A stretch of DNA of 27,779 nt, taken from NCBI GenBank assembly GCA_028869035.1, contig JAGWTL010000003.1:1-27779 (forward strand), written 5' to 3'. Under the pieces are notes generated by a model, which was not told where the DNA came from, searched no databases, and saw only the letters and a list, made by a program, of their open reading frames with translations. Shown one piece after another: positions 22,191-27,779 of the stretch (positions are counted from its first letter, which is position 1; each line of letters opens with the position of its first letter). The DNA comes from Burkholderiales bacterium (GTDB lineage Bacteria; Pseudomonadota; Gammaproteobacteria; Burkholderiales; Burkholderiaceae_C). The position numbers were made by a program, and so were the translations under genes.

Positions 22191-22206
22191 GGATTTTGCA
22201 AAATCC
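22191..22206. promoter_or_regulatory. Perfect 16-base palindrome upstream of the copper cluster
   Basis: GGATTTTGCAAAATCC is exactly self-complementary. It begins 11 bases after the GTCATCTT pair and lies 140 bases before the CusF-like gene. It could be the operator of a dimeric repressor or activator. Confidence 0.5.
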
Positions 22207-22346
22207 GCGTGAGGACTTTGACAAGCTCGATCCAAACAGAGGAGTTTGTTCAGCATTTCCTTAAAATTTCTGTCACCGCTGACGCGACACTCTTGTTGCA
22301 TAGGCATGTTTAGCAACTATCCGAATCAACCCACTGGAGCAACCTC

Positions 22347-22742
22347 ATGAAAAATACCAAAGCTTTTCTCATTACGCTGGCTTTCGCCGCCACCGCACCT
22401 GTTGCGATCACCGCTTACGCCCAGGCCATGAATCACGGCAAGATGGATGGCATGAACATGCCTGGTGCGAAGATGGACGGAATGGACATGTCGGCCAAGA
22501 ATGCCGACAGCATGGCAGGCTCGATGACCGAGGGTGAGGTGCGCAAAGTGGACAAGGCGGCCAAGAAGATCACGCTGAAGCACAGCGACATCAAGAACTT
22601 GGACATGCCCGGCATGACGATGGTGTTCCAGGTCAGGGACGCGGCCCTGCTGGACAAAGTGAAGGCCGGCGACAGGGTCAAGTTCTCGGCCGAAAAGGCG
22701 GACGGCGCGATCATCGTCACCTCGATCGAAGTCGCCCGCTAA
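22347..22742 (+). CDS. Periplasmic copper-binding protein with CusF-like domain and Met/His-rich N-terminus
   Basis: 131-residue exported protein with a signal peptide ending near AYAQA (residue 27). A methionine-rich stretch follows (MNHGKMDGMNMPGAKMDGMDM), suitable for Cu(I) binding. From about residue 62 there is a CusF/CopK-like beta-barrel domain (GEVRKVDKAAKKITLKH, LDMPGMTMVFQV, KVKAGDRVKFSAE). Relative to the E. coli CusF ligand set (H36, W44, M47, M49), spacing gives H79, M87, M90 and M92, so the cation-pi tryptophan is replaced by methionine. It probably buffers periplasmic copper and delivers it to CopA or an efflux system. GGAG precedes the ATG. It is the first gene of the copper cluster, 46 bases before copA. 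Confidence 0.88.
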   Translation: MKNTKAFLITLAFAATAPVAITAYAQAMNHGKMDGMNMPGAKMDGMDMSAKNADSMAGSMTEGEVRKVDKAAKKITLKHSDIKNLDMPGMTMVFQVRDAALLDKVKAGDRVKFSAEKADGAIIVTSIEVAR

Positions 22743-22788
22743 GACCGCAAGCAACCGCCCATTCACTGCTTGCATTGGAGATGCCCAC

Positions 22789-24552
22789 ATGAATACATCC
22801 AGGCGAAAATCGCTTCAGGCCCTGCTGGGTCTCGGAAGTCTGGCGGCGCTGCCCCGTGGCTGGGCTCAGGTGCGCGCGGTCGAACTCGGCGCGGTACCGG
22901 TGTCGCGCTCCTATGACCTGACGGTTGCCGAGACGGCTCTTAATGTCACCGGCGAGCCTGCCGTCGGCATCACGATCAACGGTACGATGCCCGGCCCGGT
23001 CCTGCGCTTCCGCGAAGGCGACGAGGTCGTGGTGCGCGTGACGAACCGGCTGCAAGAGATCACCGGCATCCACTGGCACGGCCTGCTCGTACCGAATGAC
23101 CAAGATGGTGTTCCCGGTGTCACTTACCCGGGCATTCGGCCGGGCGAAACCTTCACCTACCGCTTCAAGCTGCGCCAAAGCGGCACCTACTGGTATCACA
23201 GCCATGCTGCGCTGCAGGAGGCTGCCGGCTATTTCGCGCCGTTGATCATCGATCCGGCCAAACCAGACCCGTTCCAGTATGACCGCGAGTACATCGTGAT
23301 GATCTCCGACTGGATCGACACGCCACCAGCACAGGTGCTGGCCAATTTGAAGAAGGTCGACGGCTATTACAACTACCGCCGCATCACCACGCCACAATTC
23401 CTGGCACAGCTGCGCAATGCACCTGACGCGAAGGCACGTGACGCGCTCCGCGCGGAGCGAAGTGAATGGGCGAAGATGCGCATGGACCCCACCGACTTCA
23501 GTGACGGTGGCGAGGAATGGACCTCCCTGCTGCAAGGCAAGCGGCCGGACGAGAACTGGACGGGCCTGTTCCGGCCGGGGGAGCGTGTGCGGCTGCGCTT
23601 CATCAACGCTTCGCCGATGAACTTGTACGACGTGCGCATACCGGGCTTGCCGATGACCGTGGTACAGGCTGACGGCCAAAACGTACGGCCGGTCGAAGTC
23701 GACGAGTTCCGAATCGGCAATGGTGAAACCTACGACGTGATCGTACAGCCCAAGGAAGCGCGTGCCTATACCATCTTCGCGCCGACGATCGCCCGCGTGG
23801 GCTACGCGCGAGGCACATTGGCGCCCGAAATCGGCATGAGCGGCCCGGTACCCGATATGGGGCCCAGACCGGTACGCACGATGGCTGACATGGGCATGGG
23901 GGGCATGGACATGGGCGGCAATTCGGCCGCTATGCCAGGCATGGATATGGGACAAACACTCGATGGGAGCGGGCAGGCCGGGATGGCGGCAAAACCCCCG
24001 GACCCGCATGCGGGCATGGCAATGCCGGCATCACCCGGGGGTGGCGGCAGCGCGGACATGAGCGGCATGCCCGGGATGGCAGGCATGCCGGACAGCGGCG
24101 AGGCCGCGGCTCCGAAGGTGCAGGCCGACGCGGATGGTCTGCGCCGGCTGAAGTACGCGCACCTTCGGGCAGAGACACGCAATGCCGACAGCCGCGCGCC
24201 GGAGAAGGAGCTGCTCGTTCGACTCACGGGTGACATGGCGCGCTACTTCTGGTCCATCAACGGCAAGAAACTGTCCGAGTCGCAGCCATTCGAAGTCGGC
24301 GTTGGAGAACGGGTGCGCATCAAGATGGTGAACGAAACCATGATGGAGCACCCCATGCACCTGCACGGAGTCTTCATGGAACTCGTCAACGGCAATGGCC
24401 GGTACGCGCCCCGCAAGCACACCATCATCGTTCCTCCAGCCCAGACGGTCGAACTGGACGTCACCTACGAGGACGAAGGAACGTGGGCGTTCCATTGCCA
24501 CCTTTTCTACCACGCCGCCACCGGCATGATGCGGCTGGTCAAAGTCGCATGA
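22789..24552 (+). CDS. copA: Multicopper oxidase, copper-resistance protein CopA
   Basis: Periplasmic multicopper oxidase (CopA/PcoA type) that oxidises and sequesters copper. It has 587 residues with a Tat signal (NTSRRKSLQALLGLG). The three cupredoxin domains carry all expected copper ligands: HWHG (H95, H97), WYHSH (H137, H139), HPMHLHG (521-527) and HCHLFYHAATGM (569-580), giving one type 1 and one trinuclear site. Between domains 2 and 3, residues about 364-435 form a methionine-rich insert (MADMGMGGMDMGG, MPGMDMG, MSGMPGMAGM), typical of CopA/CueO substrate-copper binding. GGAG lies eight bases before the ATG, and the stop overlaps the copB start. This is not the P-type ATPase that shares the name CopA. 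Confidence 0.96.
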   Translation: MNTSRRKSLQALLGLGSLAALPRGWAQVRAVELGAVPVSRSYDLTVAETALNVTGEPAVGITINGTMPGPVLRFREGDEVVVRVTNRLQEITGIHWHGLLVPNDQDGVPGVTYPGIRPGETFTYRFKLRQSGTYWYHSHAALQEAAGYFAPLIIDPAKPDPFQYDREYIVMISDWIDTPPAQVLANLKKVDGYYNYRRITTPQFLAQLRNAPDAKARDALRAERSEWAKMRMDPTDFSDGGEEWTSLLQGKRPDENWTGLFRPGERVRLRFINASPMNLYDVRIPGLPMTVVQADGQNVRPVEVDEFRIGNGETYDVIVQPKEARAYTIFAPTIARVGYARGTLAPEIGMSGPVPDMGPRPVRTMADMGMGGMDMGGNSAAMPGMDMGQTLDGSGQAGMAAKPPDPHAGMAMPASPGGGGSADMSGMPGMAGMPDSGEAAAPKVQADADGLRRLKYAHLRAETRNADSRAPEKELLVRLTGDMARYFWSINGKKLSESQPFEVGVGERVRIKMVNETMMEHPMHLHGVFMELVNGNGRYAPRKHTIIVPPAQTVELDVTYEDEGTWAFHCHLFYHAATGMMRLVKVA

Positions 24553-25265
24553 GGGATCAAGTAAAAATGTTGCTGCAAAGAAACGTCGTAGCATGCGCCT
24601 CGTTGGCGGTGGCTGCCTTGGGATTCTGGACCGGCGCCGCGCAGGCCATGGAAGATGAATCGATCTACTCCTACACCAGGGTGGAGGCTGCCACGGGCAA
24701 AGTGCCTGAGCAGCCAGGATCAAGCCAGACGCTTGCCGTTGATGGCTGGGTCGGCGGAGACTTCAACCGCCTCTGGTATCAATTCGACGGCGAAAGGGTG
24801 AACGGACGTGCGGAAGCGGCCGAGACCCAGCTGCTCTACGGCAGGTATGTCGCCCCGTTCTGGGACGCACAGATCGGCCTGCGGCATGACAGCATCCCTC
24901 GCGGGCGGGATTACCTTGCGGCGGGTGTACGGGGGCTGGCCCCTTACCTGTTTGACGTGGACTTGAAGCTCTTCGTGCGCGACGACGGTGAGCTGTTCGG
25001 TCGCACCCGGTTCGAGCGCGACGTGCTGCTAACGAACCGGTTCATCGCGCGCCCGTATCTTGGCGTGGAGTGGGCGGGCTCTAACCAGGATTCCACTGTC
25101 CGTGGCGGCCCGTACCAGACGGATCTGGGGATACAGGCGCGCTACGAGTTCAACAGGCGCGTGGCACCCTTCGTCGACGTCTCGCGCACCCTCTATCCCC
25201 TCGCACAATCCGACGGCTCGCGCCCGGTCACCACGCTGCGCGCGGGCCTGCGCGTCATTTTCTGA
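24549..25265 (+). CDS. copB: Outer-membrane copper resistance protein CopB
   Basis: Outer-membrane protein of the CopB/PcoB family that acts with CopA in copper tolerance. It has 238 residues with a signal peptide ending GAAQAM. The family core is clear: VDGWVGGDFNRLWYQFDGE, ETQLLYGRYVAPFWDAQIGLR, APYLFDVDLKLFVRDDG and the ending AGLRVIF, a terminal phenylalanine typical of outer-membrane barrels. It lacks the long Met/His-rich N-terminal segment of the Pseudomonas syringae protein; that role may be covered by the CusF-like protein and the CopA insert. ATG 24549 overlaps the copA stop (ATGA); an in-frame ATG at 24567 is an alternative. Confidence 0.93.
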   Translation: MRDQVKMLLQRNVVACASLAVAALGFWTGAAQAMEDESIYSYTRVEAATGKVPEQPGSSQTLAVDGWVGGDFNRLWYQFDGERVNGRAEAAETQLLYGRYVAPFWDAQIGLRHDSIPRGRDYLAAGVRGLAPYLFDVDLKLFVRDDGELFGRTRFERDVLLTNRFIARPYLGVEWAGSNQDSTVRGGPYQTDLGIQARYEFNRRVAPFVDVSRTLYPLAQSDGSRPVTTLRAGLRVIF

Positions 25266-25284
25266 TTTGCTCGAAAGGTTGAAG

Positions 25285-25851
25285 ATGGAACGAACCTCCG
25301 CGCCGGGCGAAGACTGGCGGTACGGCCGGCTGGCGATCTTCCTGCATTGGGCCATTGCCCTGCTCGTCGCAGTCCTTCTTGGTCTAGGTTGGTACATGAT
25401 GAGTGTGGAAGAGGATCCGGGAAGCGCACCGCTCTTCGCCTTGCACATCTCGCTCGGGCTGACTGCGGCCTTCCTGATCGCTCTGCGTCTGGCCTGGCGG
25501 TTCGGCAACCCACCCCGGTCGACGGAAACCGGGCCACGCTGGCAAACGCGGGCAGCGCGACTGACCCATTGGCTGCTCTATTTGCTGTTGGTCCTGATGC
25601 CGCTGACCGGGTTCCTCGGAGCGTCCTTCGGCGGGGACGGAGTGGACTTCTTCGGCATGGCGCTCCCGCAGTGGTCGGCGCGCAACGATTCCCTGAAAGA
25701 GCAGCTTTTCGGGGTGCATTCCTTCGTCGCCTGGCTCCTGGTCGCCGTGGTGTCGCTGCACGTCCTCGGGGCGCTGAAGCATCTTCTGCTCGACCGGGAC
25801 GGCGTGTTCTGGCGCATGTGGCCCGTCAGCCGCAGCCGGCAGGGCCGCTGA
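25285..25851 (+). CDS. Cytochrome b561 family membrane protein
   Basis: Four-helix di-haem b-type cytochrome of the inner membrane, which transfers electrons from quinol to periplasmic acceptors. It has 188 residues. Candidate haem-ligand histidines lie in helix 1 (FLHWAIALLV), helix 2 (FALHISLG), helix 3 (LTHWLLYLLLVLMPLTG) and helix 4 (VHSFVAWLLVAVVSLHVLGALKH). It starts 19 bases after copB. Its place in a copper cluster suggests a redox partner or a response to copper-induced redox stress, which is an inference. A weak AAGG-type site lies upstream of the ATG. Confidence 0.88.
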   Translation: MERTSAPGEDWRYGRLAIFLHWAIALLVAVLLGLGWYMMSVEEDPGSAPLFALHISLGLTAAFLIALRLAWRFGNPPRSTETGPRWQTRAARLTHWLLYLLLVLMPLTGFLGASFGGDGVDFFGMALPQWSARNDSLKEQLFGVHSFVAWLLVAVVSLHVLGALKHLLLDRDGVFWRMWPVSRSRQGR

Positions 25852-25858
25852 CCTGCTC

Positions 25859-26554
25859 GTGGACAAGCATCGCGAAACGCATCGCTTCAGCCACATCGGG
25901 TGGCTGCGCGCTGCTGTGCTGGGCGCCAACGACGGCATTGTTTCGACGGCGAGTCTGATCGTCGGCATTGCGGCAACGCAAGCCGGCAAGAGCGAAGTGC
26001 TCGTCTCGGGTGTAGCGGCGCTGGTGGCCGGGGCCATGGCCATGGCTGCCGGCGAGTATGTCTCCGTCAGTTCGCAGGCCGACACGGAACGGGCCGACCT
26101 GGCCAAGGAGAGATTTGAACTGGCGAGCGTGCCCGAGCGCGAACTCGCCGAACTGGCAGCCATCTATGTCGCGCGCGGAGTGGAGCCAGGACTCGCCGCG
26201 GAGGTGGCGCGCCAGCTCACGGCCAAGGACGCGCTCGGGGCGCACGCCCGGGATGAACTCGGACACGCCGAAGCGACCGCAGCCAGACCCGCCGTCGCGT
26301 CGCTGGCGTCTGCGGGTTCGTTCGCAGCCGGCGCGGCTCTTCCGATCCTGGTGGTCTTGCTGCTGCCCGCGTCCGGTTTGATGGTGGGCGTGAGCATTTC
26401 GTCGCTGGTGTTTCTTGCCGGACTCGGCTCGCTCGCAGCCTACGCGGGGGGCGCCTCCGTTTCAAGGGCCGCACTCAGGATCGTGGGATGGGGCGCCGCG
26501 GCGATGGCAGTGACCGCCCTGGTCGGACGGCTGTTCGGAGCGACCTTGAGCTGA
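25859..26554 (+). CDS. VIT1/CCC1-family divalent metal (Fe/Mn) transporter
   Basis: 231-residue membrane protein of the VIT family, which exports or sequesters Fe(II)/Mn(II). Signatures are HIGWLRAAVLGANDGIVSTASLIVG at helix 1, the conserved MAMAAGEYVSVSSQADTE after helix 2, then a charged cytoplasmic domain (KERFELASVPERELAEL to HARDELGH) with metal-binding acidic residues, and three C-terminal helices. The GTG start at 25859 lies seven bases after the cytochrome b561 stop, indicating co-transcription. Its occurrence in a copper operon is unusual; the metal could be iron, manganese or, speculatively, copper-linked. Confidence 0.9.
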   Translation: MDKHRETHRFSHIGWLRAAVLGANDGIVSTASLIVGIAATQAGKSEVLVSGVAALVAGAMAMAAGEYVSVSSQADTERADLAKERFELASVPERELAELAAIYVARGVEPGLAAEVARQLTAKDALGAHARDELGHAEATAARPAVASLASAGSFAAGAALPILVVLLLPASGLMVGVSISSLVFLAGLGSLAAYAGGASVSRAALRIVGWGAAAMAVTALVGRLFGATLS

Positions 26555-26639
26555 GGAAGGGGCCCATGTGAGCGGCGCATGAACCTGCCCCGTTTGACGT
26601 ACCTCTTAGCCGTTCAATGATGCGGCCTTCAACAGCCGT

Positions 26640-26670
26640 GCCGCGATGCCAGCTTCTGAGGCATCGGGGC
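26640..26670. repeat. Stem-loop between the VIT gene and the hydrolase
   Basis: CCGCGATGCC (26641-26650) and GGCATCGGGG (26660-26669) pair with one mismatch, extended by a flanking G-C pair. No T tract follows on either strand, so terminator function is doubtful. It is the only visible structure in the 195 bases between the convergent genes. Confidence 0.4.
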
Positions 26671-26749
26671 CATTCCTCATGCCTGCGGTTCAAGCGAAGG
26701 GCACGGCCGACGTTTCCAGCCGAACTGATTGAGCCAGTCTACCGCACCC

Positions 26750-27592
26750 TCACGCAAACCACTTGTCCAGCCACGCCTGCAGCCGCTCATACACCGGCCC
26801 GCGCTCCAGCTCGTTGAAGATCTCGTGGTAGAGGCCCTCGAAGCAGTGGGCCGTCAGCACCCGGGCCGGCGCGGCCTGGGCAAACGCCGCGCTACCGCGC
26901 GGGCTGACCAGCTTGTCGGACCCCGCGTACATCAGCAGGGTGGGCACCTGCCAGCGCGGGGCCGCCGCCAGCGTTGCCGCACCCCCCTCGGCAATGAAAC
27001 GCGCCAGACGCCCCGAGATGCGGTCGTGGACCAGCCTGTCCTGCTGGTAGGCCTGCACCACCTGCGGATCGTGTGAGATCCATTTCGGGTCGAGGCGATT
27101 GCCCACGCGCAGATCGGGCGCGATCGCTGGCAGCACGGCCAGCAGCAACTTCTGGAAAGCATTGAGCCCCGGGTCAAAGGCCGGCGAGGACAGCACCAGG
27201 CCATCGACCCGCGTCAGTCCCAGCGCGACCAGGCGCGCCGCCACCAGACCGCCCATGCTGTGCCCCAGCAGAATCAGGGGGGTGACAGCCTGCATGCGCT
27301 TGCGCGTGCTGCCCAGCACATCGGCCAGGTCCTCGACCAGGCGATGGTCCGAGGGCAGGCCGCCGCGTACGCCGCCGGACTCACCGTGACCGTAGTGGTC
27401 GTAGCCGCGCACCGCAAAACCCCAGCCGTTCAGGCGCCGGGCCAGTTCATCGTAGCGGCCAGCGTGCTCGCCCAGGCCATGCACCAGCACCACCACGCCG
27501 CGCAGGCGGGTGCCGGGATCGAGCGGCCAGTCCTGGATGGCCAGGTTGTCGCCGTCGGAGGCAACAAAGGTGGTCAGGGTGGATTCCGGCAT
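26750..27592 (-). CDS. Alpha/beta hydrolase, monoacylglycerol lipase-like (serine aminopeptidase S33 / Hydrolase_4 family)
   Basis: 280-residue cytoplasmic serine hydrolase. VVLVHGLGEHAGRYDELA gives the oxyanion-hole HGxGEH motif characteristic of monoacylglycerol lipases and lysophospholipases. GHSMGG contains the nucleophile S112. The acid is the aspartate in YAGSDKLVSP, and the catalytic histidine is in EGLYHEIFNE. All triad members are present. A substrate such as monoacylglycerol or lysophospholipid is an inference. It lies ten bases downstream of the M20 peptidase stop on the same strand, so the two are probably co-transcribed. Confidence 0.92.
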   Translation of the reverse strand: MPESTLTTFVASDGDNLAIQDWPLDPGTRLRGVVVLVHGLGEHAGRYDELARRLNGWGFAVRGYDHYGHGESGGVRGGLPSDHRLVEDLADVLGSTRKRMQAVTPLILLGHSMGGLVAARLVALGLTRVDGLVLSSPAFDPGLNAFQKLLLAVLPAIAPDLRVGNRLDPKWISHDPQVVQAYQQDRLVHDRISGRLARFIAEGGAATLAAAPRWQVPTLLMYAGSDKLVSPRGSAAFAQAAPARVLTAHCFEGLYHEIFNELERGPVYERLQAWLDKWFA

Positions 27593-27602
27593 CGGCGCGC
27601 CC

Positions 27603-27779
27603 TCAGGCCATCCGGGCGATGACCTGCGCCACCGCCGCCGTCAGCCTGCGGGCGTAGGGTACGTGCAGGAATTCATTGGGGCCATGCGCATTGCTTTGAG
27701 GGCCGAGCACGCCGCAGACCATCATCTGGGCTTTCGGGAAACCCCGCGAGAGCATGTTCATGAGCGGAATGGTGCCACC
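27603..27779 (-). CDS. M20-family metallopeptidase (partial, C-terminal end only)
   Basis: The last 58 codons of a gene that enters from the right edge. The visible part reads GTIPLMNMLSRGFPKAQMM, then GPQSNAHGPNEFLHVPYAR, the classic C-terminal signature of M20 dipeptidases (metal-ligand histidine in NAHGPNE). It ends VAQVIARMA and a TGA. Specificity (dipeptidase, carnosinase-like or other) cannot be determined from this fragment. Confidence 0.88.
   Translation of the reverse strand, partial: GGTIPLMNMLSRGFPKAQMMVCGVLGPQSNAHGPNEFLHVPYARRLTAAVAQVIARMA

Larger units (their letters stand above)
21950..22346. other. Intergenic region between the antitoxin remnant and the copper cluster
   Basis: No convincing gene. 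Short open frames occur on both strands at 21852-22181 and resemble no family I know. The right part (22150-22346) is lower in GC and carries the regulatory-looking direct repeats and palindrome listed separately. Confidence 0.6.

Noticed and set aside
1..27779. tRNA, rRNA, insertion sequence or phage genes
   Set aside because: No cloverleaf sequences, rRNA segments, transposase, integrase or phage structural proteins were recognised on either strand.

Overview
The window looks like chromosome of a betaproteobacterium of the order Burkholderiales, most likely the family Comamonadaceae. This rests on the high GC content, the protein types, and two kinds of intergenic repeat that I associate with that family. 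One is built on CTTCGACAGGCTCAG. The other is a 'CCCCCTGAGTCGCTTCGCGCC' type block. No database was searched, so the taxonomic placement is an inference.

Layout. (1) 1-2698, minus strand: tkt then gap (gap runs off the left edge), central carbon metabolism, with a repeat hairpin between them. (2) 2807-4953, plus strand: a MurU-like sugar-1-phosphate uridylyltransferase overlapping an Xaa-Pro aminopeptidase (pepP). (3) 5032-9951, plus strand: an ECF sigma factor, a membrane-anchored probable anti-sigma factor, a periplasmic DsrE-like protein and soxYZAX, ending in a strong terminator, then a PhnD-like binding protein. (4) 9952-12759: a long leader with a strong hairpin, then maeB and its terminator. 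(5) 12831-13662: a secreted guanyl-specific ribonuclease and a barstar-like inhibitor. (6) 13663-14004: a cluster of inverted repeats ending in a terminator. (7) 14005-18495, minus strand: lptD-surA-rsmA. Divergent from it (18541-21657) are an AmgK-like kinase, a repeat hairpin, rsmE and an MFS transporter. (8) 21654-21949, minus strand: a frameshifted DUF4415/BrnA-like antitoxin remnant. (9) 22347-26554, plus strand: a copper-handling cluster (CusF-like protein, copA, copB, cytochrome b561, VIT-family transporter) behind a palindrome and direct repeats. (10) 26750-27779, minus strand: an alpha/beta hydrolase and the tail of an M20 peptidase.

How the genes work together. In the sox block, SoxXA would attach thiosulfate (or another sulfur species) to the C-terminal cysteine of SoxYZ. 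The sigma/anti-sigma pair would tie expression to an envelope signal, and the DsrE-like protein may accept sulfane sulfur. soxB and soxCD are absent locally, so this module either works with genes elsewhere or does something other than full oxidation to sulfate. AmgK and MurU are two consecutive steps of peptidoglycan-sugar recycling; they are adjacent in Pseudomonas but about 15 kb apart here. lptD-surA-rsmA is an envelope-biogenesis operon. The copper cluster looks like an accessory unit between housekeeping genes, next to the decayed antitoxin.

The least conventional items are the sigma-linked partial Sox module, the long maeB leader hairpin, the single-base-disrupted antitoxin, and a recurring pattern in which a -10-like hexamer sits six bases before a start codon, suggesting leaderless mRNAs.
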